Assembly (NCBI RefSeq): GCF_019160155.1
Contig: NZ_JAFNIH010000025.1
Span: 62,001-126,000, forward strand
Direction of reading: 5' to 3'
DNA length: 64,000 nucleotides
Source: Pinisolibacter aquiterrae
GTDB taxonomy: Bacteria > Pseudomonadota > Alphaproteobacteria > Rhizobiales > Ancalomicrobiaceae
Part shown: positions 29,771 to 39,089 of the stretch, in pieces
How the letters are laid out: every line of letters starts with the position of its first letter
How positions within the stretch are numbered: position 1 is the stretch's first letter
Notes under the pieces: generated by a model
What the model saw: only the letters and a program-made list of their open reading frames with translations
Database searches by the model: none
Told to the model about the DNA's origin: nothing
Made by a program: the position numbers and the translations under genes

Positions 29771-31453
29771 TCAATGGGCCGAGGCGGCGGCCGCGCCGAT
29801 GCCGGTCTCGGCGCGGACGTCCTGCTCGTCGAAGGCGGCGCGCTCGGCGACGGCCTTGGGCGAGGCGTCGAGCTTCGACACCACGAAGGCGACCAGGAAG
29901 GCGAGCGTCATCGAGAACAGCGCCGGATGATCGATCGGGAACACCGCCTGGGCGTTGCCGAGGACCTTCACCCACACCGCCGGCGACAGGACCACCAGAG
30001 TGACCGCGCAGACGAGCCCGGCGATGCCGCCGGCGAGCGCGCCACGGGTGGTGAGACCGCGCCAATACATCGAGAGAAGCAGAACGGGGAAGTTCACCGA
30101 CGCCGCGACGCCGAAGGCGAGCGCCACGAGGAAGGCCACGTTCTGATCCTTGAAGGCGATGCCGAGGACGATCGCGACCACGCCGATGGCGGCGGTGGCG
30201 ATCTTGGAGACGCGCATCTCCGAGGCCTCCGAGGCCTTGCCCTTCATGATCACGCCCGCATAGAGGTCGTGCGCGATCGCCGAGGCACCGGCGAGCGCCA
30301 GACCCGCGACCACCGCCAGGATGGTGGCGAAGGCGACCGCCGACAGGAAGCCGAGGAAGACGTCGCCGCCGAGCGCCTTGGCGAGATGCATCACCGGCAT
30401 GTTGGAGCCGCCGAGGATCTTGCCGCCGATCTTGCCGCCCTCGAAGAACTGCGGATCGGTGCCGACGATCGAGACGGCGGTGAGACCGAGCGTGCAGACC
30501 ACGAGGAAGAAGAAGCCGATCAGGCCGGTCGCGACGAAAACCGACTTGCGCGCCTCCTTGGCGTTCGGCACCGTGAAGAAGCGCATCATGATGTGCGGCA
30601 GGCCGGCGTTGCCGAAGACGAGGCCGAGCGACAGCGACACCGCCGTGATCGGATCGGCGAGGAGCTTGCCCGGGCCCATCAGCGACGAGCCGGTCGCGCC
30701 CCGCGCCTCGACGGCGGTCTTGGCGACGGTCTCGTAGTTGAAGCCGAACTTCCACAGCGCCAGGATCGCCAGCAGCGTGCCGCCGAAGAGCAGCAGGCCC
30801 GCCTTGATGATCTGCACCCAGGTGGTTGCGACCATGCCGCCGAAGGTGACGTAGACGATCATCAGGACGCCGACGAGGACGACGGCGTAGTTGTAGGGCA
30901 GGCCGAACAGCAGCTGGATCAGCTGGCCGGCGCCGACCATCTGAACGATCAGATAGAAGCACACCACGGTCAGCGAGCCGACGGCGGCGAAGGTGCGCAC
31001 CGAGTTCTTGTCGAGCCGGTAGGCGGCGATGTCGGCGAAGGTGAACTTGCCGAGATTGCGCAGCCGTTCGGCGAGCAGGAACATGATCACCGGCCAGCCG
31101 ACGAAGAAGCCGATCGCATAGACGAGACCGTCGTAGCCGACCGCGTAGACCATCGCCGAGATGCCGAGGAGCGTCGCCGCCGACATGTAGTCGCCGGCGA
31201 TCGCCCAACCGTTCTGCATGCCGGTGATGCCGCCGCCGGCCGTGTAGAAGTCGGCGGCGGAGCGGGTGCGCTTCGACGCCCACCAGGTGATGCCGAGCGT
31301 GGCGACGATGAAGACCAGGAACATGCCGATGGCGATCACGTTGATCGGCTGCTGCTGGACGGCGCCCTCGACGCCGGCGGCGAGCGCCGGGCCGGCGAGG
31401 GCGGGGAGGGCGAGAGCCGCGATCGAGGCGGCGAGAGCGAGACGACGCGTCAC
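29771..31453 (-). CDS. actP: Cation/acetate symporter ActP
   Basis: Sodium:solute symporter for acetate and similar short monocarboxylates in the inner membrane. 560 residues with a cleavable-looking leader (about 1-26, ending LAA-G), then about 13 helices. The family stretch [20 protein letters not shown] follows the first helix, and [19 protein letters not shown] is typical. The start overlaps the stop of the DUF485 gene by 4 bases. Related permeases such as MctP also take lactate and pyruvate, so the substrate is only known as a short carboxylate. Confidence 0.95.
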   Translation of the reverse strand: MTRRLALAASIAALALPALAGPALAAGVEGAVQQQPINVIAIGMFLVFIVATLGITWWASKRTRSAADFYTAGGGITGMQNGWAIAGDYMSAATLLGISAMVYAVGYDGLVYAIGFFVGWPVIMFLLAERLRNLGKFTFADIAAYRLDKNSVRTFAAVGSLTVVCFYLIVQMVGAGQLIQLLFGLPYNYAVVLVGVLMIVYVTFGGMVATTWVQIIKAGLLLFGGTLLAILALWKFGFNYETVAKTAVEARGATGSSLMGPGKLLADPITAVSLSLGLVFGNAGLPHIMMRFFTVPNAKEARKSVFVATGLIGFFFLVVCTLGLTAVSIVGTDPQFFEGGKIGGKILGGSNMPVMHLAKALGGDVFLGFLSAVAFATILAVVAGLALAGASAIAHDLYAGVIMKGKASEASEMRVSKIATAAIGVVAIVLGIAFKDQNVAFLVALAFGVAASVNFPVLLLSMYWRGLTTRGALAGGIAGLVCAVTLVVLSPAVWVKVLGNAQAVFPIDHPALFSMTLAFLVAFVVSKLDASPKAVAERAAFDEQDVRAETGIGAAAASAH

Positions 31454-31761
31454 TTGCCGGCCTCCTTCACGATGTCACGGGTCAGGTCTTCGAATTCGCC
31501 GTTGGCGCGGCGGATGTAGAGGCCGGTCGTCAGCCAGGCGCCGACGATGATCGCCGCGCCGATGGGAAAGCCGATGGTCAGCGTCCAGCCCGCGCCGATC
31601 GGCGCGCGCATCATCGCCGGCGCGAAGGCGACGACGGCCATGAAGACGTAATAGACCGTCAGCACGACGGCCATGAGCGTCCAGGCGAAGCGCGAGCGCT
31701 TGGCCTTCAGCTCGAGAAATTTCGGATTGGCCCGGACCTTTTCGGTGATCGAGCTGGACAT
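31450..31761 (-). CDS. DUF485 membrane protein (YjcH-like)
   Basis: 103-residue protein with two membrane helices (about 25-49 and 58-82), starting [21 protein letters not shown]. This family (YjcH) is almost always encoded just upstream of actP and is thought to be an accessory subunit or partner of the permease. The start has GGGGGAGGACGCC upstream. It is coupled to actP by an ATGA overlap. Confidence 0.93.
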   Translation of the reverse strand: MSSSITEKVRANPKFLELKAKRSRFAWTLMAVVLTVYYVFMAVVAFAPAMMRAPIGAGWTLTIGFPIGAAIIVGAWLTTGLYIRRANGEFEDLTRDIVKEAGK

Positions 31762-32329
31762 GGCGTCCTCCCCCTGCTCACACGCCGGCGATCGACGAAC
31801 CGTCGATGCCGCGTCTCCTCCCGACGAAGGCGCGCGCCCTCGTCCTCGAACCCGCCCCGTCTCCGAGATCCGACGCGCCTCCCAGCACGTCGCGCGACCC
31901 GTCGCCGCGTCTCGGGACGAAGGTCGTCCTTCCTCGGGCAGGGGCGGTCGTGGGCTCGGTCGCACGAAACTTTTGCCGGCGTTTATCCAATTGCGACCGA
32001 ATCGTTACAGCCCCGCCCCGGCCTCGGCCCGCCACCCGCCGCCCACCCGGCGGCGGGGCGGGGCCGGCGCCGACCGCCGCCGTGCGCCTTCGTCGCAGGT
32101 GGCGTGCCGTCGCAGCGGCATCGCGTCGCAAGCCGCCCGCTCGATGCCCTCCGGCGGAGGCCCCACCGGGGTCGCGAAATACCGATAAATATTTGAAATT
32201 ATTTTATTCTCCAAAGCGGATCCAGGATCGCGGGTCGAGCCGGGGAGATCTCCGCACGTAATAAGTTGTATGTTACGTCTATCTTAGACGGCGCATAGTG
32301 CTGGAAAGCAAACGTTCGGAGCCGGTCGC
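31762..32329. other. Long intergenic region between the actP operon and the globin genes
   Basis: 568 bases without a credible gene. It must carry the divergent promoters of DUF485-actP and of the first globin gene. The segment 32175-32215 is unusually AT-rich for this genome (TTTGAAATTATTTTATTC is part of it). Three inverted repeats are packed into 32244-32290 near the globin gene. Confidence 0.7.
32244..32290. promoter_or_regulatory. Cluster of inverted repeats upstream of the globin gene
   Basis: Three repeats: GGAGATCTCC (32244-32253), CGTAA-N11-TTACG (32257-32277), and CGTCTA-TCT-TAGACG (32276-32290). The last is 39 bases before the globin start codon. They may be operators for a dimeric regulator. 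None matches the FNR, FixK or NsrR consensus by eye. Confidence 0.4.
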
Positions 32330-32941
32330 ATGGACATCGCGCACGAGTTCGCCGAAAGCCCCTTCGAGGCGCCCCATACTCGACGAACTGTCGAGGGAGA
32401 GGCACAGGCCACGGAACCCCTCTTTCTCGACGCGGGATCGAGCGAGGAGGCCTGCGTGCCGTCTCCGCTCCATGCGGTCGCCCCGGTCGAGACCGAAGCG
32501 GGGGAGGGGCCCGAGCGCGTGCGGATGCGGCGTCCCTCGCAGGTGCGCGCCAAGTCGCGCGGCGGCGTCGGCCTCTATGAGCGGATGGGCGGAGCGGTGG
32601 CGCTGCGCCGGCTGGTGCGGCGCTTCTCCGAGCTGATGGCGACGTTGCCGGAGGCTGAGGCCGCGCGCGTGGTGCTGCACGTCGCCCCGGCCGATCTCGG
32701 GCCGAAACTCTACGAATTCCTCTCCGGCTGGCTCGGCGGGCCGGAACTCTACACCAAGCGCCACGGCGCGCCGAAGCTGAAGCGCCGGCACTTCCTGGTG
32801 CCGATCGGCCCGGCGCAACGCGACGCTTGGCTCCTGTGCTTCCGCATGGCCGCGACCGAGACCGTCACCGACGCCGCCGTGGTCGAGGAACTCCTGCCTC
32901 AGATCGAGAGCCTCGCGCATTATCTCGCCGCTCGCGACTGA
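32330..32941 (+). CDS. Group 2 truncated haemoglobin with N-terminal extension
   Basis: 203-residue protein. The last 125 residues are a trHb2 (YjbI/HbO) globin: GLYERMGG, KLYEFLSGWLGGPELY, the proximal-His stretch KRRHFLVPIG and RDAWLLCF. Members bind oxygen or NO at haem and take part in NO detoxification, peroxide chemistry or oxygen delivery. The first 75 residues have no match to the fold. The ATG at 32330 has GGAG 8 bases upstream, but a GTG at 32519 preceded by GGGGGAGGGG would give a normal 140-residue globin, so the extension may not be made. Confidence 0.85.
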   Translation: MDIAHEFAESPFEAPHTRRTVEGEAQATEPLFLDAGSSEEACVPSPLHAVAPVETEAGEGPERVRMRRPSQVRAKSRGGVGLYERMGGAVALRRLVRRFSELMATLPEAEAARVVLHVAPADLGPKLYEFLSGWLGGPELYTKRHGAPKLKRRHFLVPIGPAQRDAWLLCFRMAATETVTDAAVVEELLPQIESLAHYLAARD

Positions 32942-33056
32942 TCGCGGTCGCCCGATTGCTCCCGCCTCCGCCATTTCGGGCTTTCTCGATCTTGCGGAGC
33001 GCGGGAACTCGTGTTCGTACTCGCTCGATCGAGACTCCCGACAGGAGACCCTGCCC

Positions 33057-33458
33057 ATGACGTCCGCCGACGCCGCGCCCGCGCCTTCCCTCTACGACCG
33101 GATCGGAGGCGAGGAGGGCGTGCGCCGCTTCACCCGTCGTTTCTACGAGGTGATGGACACGGCGCCCGAGGCGGCCGCCTGCCGGGCGATCCACCCCGAG
33201 AGCCTCGCCGAGAGCGAGCAGAAGCTCTTCGAATTCCTCTCCGGCTGGCTCGGCGGGCCGCAGCTCTTCGTCGAGCGGCGCGGCGCCCCGATGCTGCGCG
33301 CCCGCCATCTCTCCGCGCCGATCGGCGCCGAGGAGGCGAAGGGCTGGGTCCTGTGCTTCCGTTGGGCGCTGGTCGACACGATCGAGGATCCGGAGATCCG
33401 CGCCGCGATCTTGCCGCAGGTCGAGACGCTGGCGAACCACATGCGCAATCGCGGCTGA
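33057..33458 (+). CDS. Group 2 truncated haemoglobin
   Basis: 133-residue trHb2, the normal length, starting MTSADAAPAPSLYDRIGGEE. It has RFTRRFYEVMD, KLFEFLSGWLGGPQLF, and the proximal-His segment RARHLSAPIG. The start follows CAGGAGACC. It is a diverged paralogue of the preceding gene, 115 bases downstream in the same direction, which points to an old duplication. The FLSGWLGGP core is identical in the two. A hairpin terminator follows at 33486. Confidence 0.93.
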   Translation: MTSADAAPAPSLYDRIGGEEGVRRFTRRFYEVMDTAPEAAACRAIHPESLAESEQKLFEFLSGWLGGPQLFVERRGAPMLRARHLSAPIGAEEAKGWVLCFRWALVDTIEDPEIRAAILPQVETLANHMRNRG

Positions 33459-33485
33459 CGGCCGATCCGCGACATCGAGACGCCG

Positions 33486-33515
33486 AACGGCGCGGGAGAC
33501 CTCTCCCGCGCCGTT
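33486..33515 (+). terminator. Terminator after the globin genes
   Basis: Perfect 14-bp arms (33486-33499 and 33502-33515) with only CC between them, 27 bases after the globin stop, ending in TTT. It lies in the convergent gap before ccoG. Confidence 0.7.
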
Positions 33516-33575
33516 TCGTCTGGTGCATCGGGAGGACGCCCGCGCCCTCGGCCGTCCCGCGCGCGCGCCGAAACG

Positions 33576-33615
33576 CGAAGCGCCGCCCGCTCGCATCGCG
33601 AGGGGCGGCGCTTCG
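33576..33615 (-). terminator. Terminator after ccoG
   Basis: Thirteen-bp perfect arms (33576-33588 and 33603-33615) with a 14-base loop, 21 bases past the ccoG stop on the minus strand; the sequence beyond reads CGTTTCGG. It is separate from the globin terminator 60 bases away. Confidence 0.6.
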
Positions 33616-33636
33616 TCGAGGAGACGGGACCTCGGC

Positions 33637-35106
33637 TCAGGGCGCCTTGAAGAAGTCCTTGGCGGTGGCGGTCTCGCGCCCACCCTGTTCGGTGATGCGG
33701 AAGACCACGTCGCTCGACCTTCCCTTCAGCTCGGCGCCGGGGACGATCACGGCGGCGCGCACTTCGCGGGTCCGGTCGGGGCCGACGTGGATCACCGGAT
33801 TGCCGTCGACGTTGTGGTCGATGCCGACCACTTCGAGCCTCGCCCCCTGCGGCACGCCCTCGACCGCGAGGATGAAGTGCCGCTCGTGGCCGACCCGGTT
33901 CAGGAGGCGGATCGTATAGCCGTTGCGCACCGAACCGTCGGAATTCTGGACGTAGAGCGGATTGCGGTCGTGCAGCACGTTCACGCCGGCATTGCCGCGC
34001 GAGAGGAACGTATAAGCCATGAAGCCGGTGACGGCGACGATCAGCACCGCATAGAGGATCGTCCTGGGCCGCACGATCTTGTAGACCGGCGCCAGACCCT
34101 CGCGGCGGCGGTCGAAGTTGACCGGCGTGTCATAGGCGATCAGGCCGGTCTCGCGACCGAGCTTGGTCATGATCGAGGTGCAGGCGTCGATGCAGAGGCC
34201 GCACTGGATGCAGGAGAGCTGCGAGCCCAGGCGAATGTCGGTGCCGGTCGGGCACACGGCGACGCACTGATAGCAGTCGACGCAGTCGCCGGCCGGCTGG
34301 CCCGCCGCCTTCAGCTTCTTCGCCTCCTTCACCGAGGCGCGCGGCTCGCCGCGATCGTTGCGATAGGTGACGTTGAGCGCGAATTCGTCGGTCATCGCCG
34401 CCTGGATGCGCGGCCACGGGCACACGTAGATGCACGTCTGCTCGCGCATGTAACCCGCGAAGAAATAGGTGGTGAAGGTGAGGATGCCGATCCACAGATA
34501 GGCGATGAACGGCGCCTGCCCGGTGAAGACGTTCTTCACCAGCGTCGGCGCATCCGAGAAATAGAGCACCCAGGCACCGCCCGTCGCCACGGCGATGACC
34601 AGCCACGCCACCCATTTCATGACCTTCTTGGCCACATAGGCGCCGTCGATCGGACCCTCGTCGAGCTTGATTCGCTCGCGACGATCCCCCTCGATCAGCC
34701 GCTCCACCGCCAGGAAGAGGTCGGTCCACACCGTCTGCCAGCACAGATAGCCGCACCACACGCGGCCGGCGACCGAGGTCATCAGGAACAGCGTGAAGGC
34801 GGCGGTGATCAGCAGGCCGGTGAAATAGTAGACTTCCTGCGGCCAGATCTCGATGAAGAAGAAATAGAAGCGCCGGCCGGGCAGATCCGCCAGCACCGCC
34901 TGATCGGGCAGACCCGGGCCGCGATCCCAGCGGATGAACGGCATGACGTAGTAGATCGACAAGAGCGCGATGAGAATCGCCCACTTGACCTTGCGCACGG
35001 TTCCCTGCACGGCGGCAGGATAGACCTTGATGTGTTCCTGGTAGTAATTCTCTTCCATGGCGTCGGCGGGATGAGCCGCCTTTTCGAACCCTGGACCCTT
35101 GGCCAT
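33637..35106 (-). CDS. ccoG: Cytochrome c oxidase accessory protein CcoG (FixG)
   Basis: Membrane iron-sulfur protein needed for cbb3-type oxidase assembly; CcoG has been reported to act as a cupric reductase in copper delivery. 489 residues with five helices, Cys118/Cys122 (CGYLCW), Cys225/Cys229 (CIYVCPWPR), two ferredoxin-type clusters (Cys275, 278, 281, 285 and Cys299, 302, 305, 309), and a C-terminal beta-rich domain. The ATG at 35106 has GGAGACC upstream. No other cco or fix gene is nearby; ccoG usually sits with ccoNOQP or ccoHIS. Confidence 0.95.
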   Translation of the reverse strand: MAKGPGFEKAAHPADAMEENYYQEHIKVYPAAVQGTVRKVKWAILIALLSIYYVMPFIRWDRGPGLPDQAVLADLPGRRFYFFFIEIWPQEVYYFTGLLITAAFTLFLMTSVAGRVWCGYLCWQTVWTDLFLAVERLIEGDRRERIKLDEGPIDGAYVAKKVMKWVAWLVIAVATGGAWVLYFSDAPTLVKNVFTGQAPFIAYLWIGILTFTTYFFAGYMREQTCIYVCPWPRIQAAMTDEFALNVTYRNDRGEPRASVKEAKKLKAAGQPAGDCVDCYQCVAVCPTGTDIRLGSQLSCIQCGLCIDACTSIMTKLGRETGLIAYDTPVNFDRRREGLAPVYKIVRPRTILYAVLIVAVTGFMAYTFLSRGNAGVNVLHDRNPLYVQNSDGSVRNGYTIRLLNRVGHERHFILAVEGVPQGARLEVVGIDHNVDGNPVIHVGPDRTREVRAAVIVPGAELKGRSSDVVFRITEQGGRETATAKDFFKAP

Positions 35107-35197
35107 CGAGATGGTCTCCGAACATGGTGCCCCGGTGGCCGGGGTTTCGGGCGGACAGTGCCGGGCTCGGGTGTCCCGATCCATGCGGCAAATCAAA

Positions 35198-35210
35198 TAT
35201 CTTCGAGATA
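35198..35210. promoter_or_regulatory. Palindrome upstream of ccoG
   Basis: TATCT-TCG-AGATA, a perfect 5-bp inverted repeat about 92 bases upstream of the ccoG start, in an AT-rich patch that also reads AAATCAAATA. It may be an operator or part of the ccoG promoter. It does not match a full FNR/FixK box. Confidence 0.3.
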
Positions 35211-35345
35211 AAATCCAACTTTGCCCCGGCCGCAAGGGCGAAGACGGGGGATGCGTGGTTTACCGGAGGCGGGGTTCTTTTGCGCTGCGAAGACGGATAG
35301 GCTGACGGCGGCTCGAGGGCGTCCTCGACATCGAAAGGCCGAGCG

Positions 35346-36065
35346 ATGATCGAACAGCGCGACGACACGCCGATGCACGCGACCTGGCGTGCGCGGCTGC
35401 GCAATCACTTCGTCACCGGACTGGTGGTGGTCGGCCCCCTGGCCATCACCGTCTATCTCGCTCGCGGCTTCCTCGAATGGGTCGACGCCACCGTCAAGCC
35501 GCTGATGCCGGCGGCCTGGAACCCCGATCACTATCTGCCCTTCGCGGTGCCCGGCTTCGGGCTCCTGGTGGCGCTGGTCGGCATCACCATCCTCGGCGCG
35601 GCGACCGCCTCGCTGGTCGGGCGGACGCTTCTCTCCTACGGCGAGGATCTGGTCGGGCGCATGCCCTTCGTGCGGCCGGTCTATCGGACCCTGAAGCAGA
35701 TCTTCCAGACCTTCGTCTCCTCGCGCGATCAGAGTTTCCGCGAGGTCGGGCTGATCGAATGGCCGCGCGCGGGCGTCTGGTCGCTGGTGTTCGTCTCCGG
35801 CCCGGCGCGCGGCGAGGTGGCCGAGCGCCTCTCCGCCGAGCGGCCCGAGGTCGCCGTCGACGACTGGCTGACGGTGTTCATTCCGACCACGCCCAATCCG
35901 ACCGGCGGCTATGTCATGTTCCTGCCGCGGCCCGAGGTACGGATCCTCGAGATGAGTGTCGAGGACGGGGCGAAACTGGTGATCTCCGGCGGGATCGTCT
36001 CCCCCGAACGGGTCGCGACGCCGGCCGTCGACGCCGGTCGTGACGCCACCGCCACCGGCGCGTGA
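35346..36065 (+). CDS. DUF502 family membrane protein
   Basis: 239-residue protein with two N-terminal helices (about 23-45 and 67-89) and a soluble domain. Typical DUF502 stretches are HFVTGLVVVGPLAITVYL, PFVRPVYRTLKQIF, VFIPTTPNPTGGYVMFLPR and VEDGAKLVISGG. The family is widespread and often near recG or mfd in alphaproteobacteria, but its role is not known. The gene is divergent from ccoG and convergent with the DUF1003 gene (4-base gap). Confidence 0.9.
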   Translation: MIEQRDDTPMHATWRARLRNHFVTGLVVVGPLAITVYLARGFLEWVDATVKPLMPAAWNPDHYLPFAVPGFGLLVALVGITILGAATASLVGRTLLSYGEDLVGRMPFVRPVYRTLKQIFQTFVSSRDQSFREVGLIEWPRAGVWSLVFVSGPARGEVAERLSAERPEVAVDDWLTVFIPTTPNPTGGYVMFLPRPEVRILEMSVEDGAKLVISGGIVSPERVATPAVDAGRDATATGA

Positions 36066-36069
36066 CGCC

Positions 36070-36801
36070 TCAGCGCGGCGGTTCGGGAGTGGCGGAGCGA
36101 CGCTCCTGCATGATCTCGATCTGCATCTGCTGGATCTCGGCGAGCCGCTGCCACTGATGCGACAGGATGTGATCGAGCTTCTCGTGGAGATGGCGGATCT
36201 CCAGCTCGGCCTTGAGATTGACCCGGTAGTCGTTCTCCGAGCGCAGTCGATCCTTCGCCTCCTGGCGCTTCTGGCTCATCATGATGATCGGCGCCTGGAC
36301 GGCGGCGATGCAGGACAGCACCAGATTGAGCAGGATGAAGGGGTAGGGGTCGAAGGCCCGGGCCGTCATCGCCACGTTGAGCCCCATCCACGCGACCAGC
36401 ACCACCGCGAACAAGGTGATGAAGGTCCAGCTGCCGCCGAAATTGGCGACCGCGTCCGACCACCGCTCGCCGAGGGTCCGATCCTCGGCATAGTCGGCGG
36501 CGACGTTGCTCGAGATCGTGTCGGCATTGGCGATCGAGGCGGCGACCTGCGCCTCGAGCGAGGTCAGCTCGCCATGCTCGGCGGCGAGCATCTCGCGGAT
36601 GTAGCGATCGCGCCGTTCCGCGACCGCCGCCCGCGACAGCAGCGCGTCGCGCGGAAGGCCGGGCTTCTCGCGCAGGATCGTCTCGGCGAGCCCCGGCGTC
36701 AGCGCAAAGAGAGGGATCAACTCGGCGAGCGGCAGATCGACGCCGGTCAACGCGCAGGCGGCACGGGCACCGCGATCGTGGGGATGATGATGCGTCGTCA
36801 T
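36070..36801 (-). CDS. DUF1003 family membrane protein
   Basis: 243-residue protein with a charged N-terminal half (about 1-115), two helices (about 124-142 and 150-172, with SWTFITLFAVVLVAWM and YPFILLNLVLSCIAAVQAPI) and a C-terminal helical tail (about 180-230) that could form a coiled coil. These are DUF1003 features; the function is unknown. It begins MTTHHHPHD. It lies 18 bases downstream of recG, on the same strand, and is probably cotranscribed with it. Confidence 0.9.
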   Translation of the reverse strand: MTTHHHPHDRGARAACALTGVDLPLAELIPLFALTPGLAETILREKPGLPRDALLSRAAVAERRDRYIREMLAAEHGELTSLEAQVAASIANADTISSNVAADYAEDRTLGERWSDAVANFGGSWTFITLFAVVLVAWMGLNVAMTARAFDPYPFILLNLVLSCIAAVQAPIIMMSQKRQEAKDRLRSENDYRVNLKAELEIRHLHEKLDHILSHQWQRLAEIQQMQIEIMQERRSATPEPPR

Positions 36802-36819
36802 CTCGAGCCTCTCGTCTCG

Positions 36820-38931
36820 TCAGCCGGCCTCGACCAGACGGATGCCGCGATCCTGATCGAAGAGATGGAGCAACACCCGAAGAGCCTCGCCCCGGGGTGT
36901 GGCGAGAGTGGGATCGCGGGCGAGGATCAGCCGGGCGTCGTCGCGCGCGGCGGCGAGGAGATCGCCGTGGCGGTCGAGCCGCGCGACGCGGAACCCCGGC
37001 AGGCCCGACTGGCGCGTGCCCAGCACCTCACCACCGCCCCTCAGCCTCAGGTCCTCCTCGGCGATGACGAACCCGTCCTCGGTGGCGCGCATGATCTCGA
37101 GCCGCGCCTTGGCGGTCTCGCCCAGCGGCCCCTTGTAGACGAGGAGGCAGGACGAGGCCTCGGTGCCGCGCCCGACCCGCCCCCGCAACTGATGGAGCTG
37201 GGCGAGACCGAAGCGTTCGGCGTGTTCGATCACCATGATCGTCGCGTCGGGCACGTCGACCCCGACCTCGATCACCGTGGTGGCGACGAGGAGCCGGGTG
37301 TCGCCCTCCTTGAAGGCGCGCATCGCCGCGTCCTTCTCCTCCGCCTTCATGCGCCCATGGACGAGGCCGACGACCGGCCCGAGCACCATCGTCAACTCCT
37401 CGAACCGAGCCTCCGCGGCGGCGAGATCCGACGTCTCGCTCTCCTCGACCAACGGCGAGACCCAATAGATCTTCTGGCCGTTGGCGATGGCGCGCGCGAG
37501 GCTCTCGACGATCTCGCCCATGCGCTCCGACGAGGCGAGGCGGGTGGCGATCGGCTGGCGCCCCGCCGGCTTCTCGGTGAGGCGGGAGACGTCGAGATCG
37601 CCGAAGGAGCTCATCATCAGCGTGCGCGGGATCGGCGTCGCCGTCATCACCAGGAGATCGGTCGCCCGCCCCTTGGAGGTCAGCGCCAGACGCTGATGGA
37701 CGCCGAACCGATGCTGCTCGTCGACGACGGCGAGGGCGAGATCGGCGAATTCGACCGGGCCTTGAAAGAGCGCGTGGGTGCCGATCAGGATCTTCACCGC
37801 GCCGGAGGCGAGCCCTTCCAGGATCGCCTCGCGCTCGCGCCCTTTCTCGCGTCCCGTCAGGATCGCCCAGGGGATGCCGGCGGCCTCGGCGAGCGGCGCG
37901 ATCGAGCGGGCATGCTGGCGGGCGAGGAGGTCGGTCGGCGCCATGATCGCCGCCTGACCGCCGGCCTCCACCGCCATCGCCGCCGCCATCACCGCGACCA
38001 GCGTCTTGCCGGAGCCGACGTCGCCCTGGAGCAGACGCAACATCCGTTCGGGTTTGGCGAGATCGGCGCGGATGTCGTCGATCGCCGCCTCTTGGCTCCC
38101 GGTCGGCGAGAAGGGCAGGGCGTCGCGGATCTTGGTGGTGAGCACCCCGGTGGCGAAGCGCGGGGCCTTGGGCAGGTGCTTGGCGGAGGCGCGTACCAGA
38201 GCCAACGTCAGCTGTTGGGCGAGCAATTCGTCATAGGCGAGCCGCTCGCGGGCGGGATCCTCGGCGGTCTCGTCGAGCGGGCCTTCCGGGTGGTGGAGCG
38301 CCCTGAGCGCCGAGCCGAAATCGGGGAACTTCCGCTTGGCGAGCCAATCGGGATCCTGCCACTCGGGCAAATGCGGCAGCCGGTCGAGCGCATGGCGCAC
38401 GGTCCGGGCGATCGCCTTGGAGGAGAGCCCCTCCGTCTGCGGATAGACCGGCTCGACCAGCGGCAGGGTGGCGAATTCCGCCTCGGTCGCGACGAAGTCG
38501 GGATGGACCATCTGCGGCGAGCGATTGAACCACTCGACGCGGCCGGAGACCCATCGCGTCTCGCCCTCCGGCAGGAGCTTGGTGAGCCAATCGGCGCGGG
38601 CGGAGAAGAAGACGAGCGTGAGATCGCCGGTCTCGTCGAAGGCGATGACCTTGTAGGGCGCGCGGCTGCCGCGCGGCGGCGCCCGATGCTCGGCGACGGT
38701 GACGCGGATCGTCGCAATCGCCCCGTCGACGGCCTCGCCGATCTTCGGCGTATGGCGGCGGTCGATCACCGAGACCGGCAGATGGAACAGGAGATCGACG
38801 ATCCGCGCCTCCACCCCGGCCACCGGATTGGCGCCCTCGAGCAGGCGGTCATAGAGCACGACCGTCTTCGGCCCGACACCGGGCAGGCCCTTCAGGCTCG
38901 CGAAGAGGGGAGTGAGGATCTCGGGGCGCAT
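36820..38931 (-). CDS. recG: ATP-dependent DNA helicase RecG
   Basis: Branch-migration helicase that remodels stalled replication forks and Holliday junctions. 703 residues from ATG 38931: an N-terminal wedge domain with GVGPKTVVLYDRL and the OB-like RVTVAEHRAPPRG, helicase motif I GDVGSGKTLVAVMAA, DEQH-type motif VVDEQHRFGVHQR, TATPIPRTL, and the C-terminal QLRGRVGRG. An upstream in-frame ATG at 39033 would add 34 residues without conservation. mfd lies 158 bases upstream on the same strand. Confidence 0.97.
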   Translation of the reverse strand: MRPEILTPLFASLKGLPGVGPKTVVLYDRLLEGANPVAGVEARIVDLLFHLPVSVIDRRHTPKIGEAVDGAIATIRVTVAEHRAPPRGSRAPYKVIAFDETGDLTLVFFSARADWLTKLLPEGETRWVSGRVEWFNRSPQMVHPDFVATEAEFATLPLVEPVYPQTEGLSSKAIARTVRHALDRLPHLPEWQDPDWLAKRKFPDFGSALRALHHPEGPLDETAEDPARERLAYDELLAQQLTLALVRASAKHLPKAPRFATGVLTTKIRDALPFSPTGSQEAAIDDIRADLAKPERMLRLLQGDVGSGKTLVAVMAAAMAVEAGGQAAIMAPTDLLARQHARSIAPLAEAAGIPWAILTGREKGREREAILEGLASGAVKILIGTHALFQGPVEFADLALAVVDEQHRFGVHQRLALTSKGRATDLLVMTATPIPRTLMMSSFGDLDVSRLTEKPAGRQPIATRLASSERMGEIVESLARAIANGQKIYWVSPLVEESETSDLAAAEARFEELTMVLGPVVGLVHGRMKAEEKDAAMRAFKEGDTRLLVATTVIEVGVDVPDATIMVIEHAERFGLAQLHQLRGRVGRGTEASSCLLVYKGPLGETAKARLEIMRATEDGFVIAEEDLRLRGGGEVLGTRQSGLPGFRVARLDRHGDLLAAARDDARLILARDPTLATPRGEALRVLLHLFDQDRGIRLVEAG

Positions 38932-39089
38932 GGGGCCTCGGGCGCTGGGTACGACGGATTCTCGTTCCGTTCTAGCAGGAAGCAAGATGGGCGGGGAGGG
39001 GGCTGTGCGCCTTCTCCCCTCCCGCCTCCCCACGCTCCGTCATGGCCGGGCTCGACCCCGCCATCCATTGGGCGCCCCACGGACGTTTC

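Noticed and set aside
27539-31519. A 1326-codon open frame on the plus strand
   Set aside because: It is antisense to the hybrid kinase and actP, both intact; composition is that of a GC shadow.
32170-32330. An FNR/FixK box upstream of the globin gene
   Set aside because: No TTGAT-N4-ATCAA or close variant was found.
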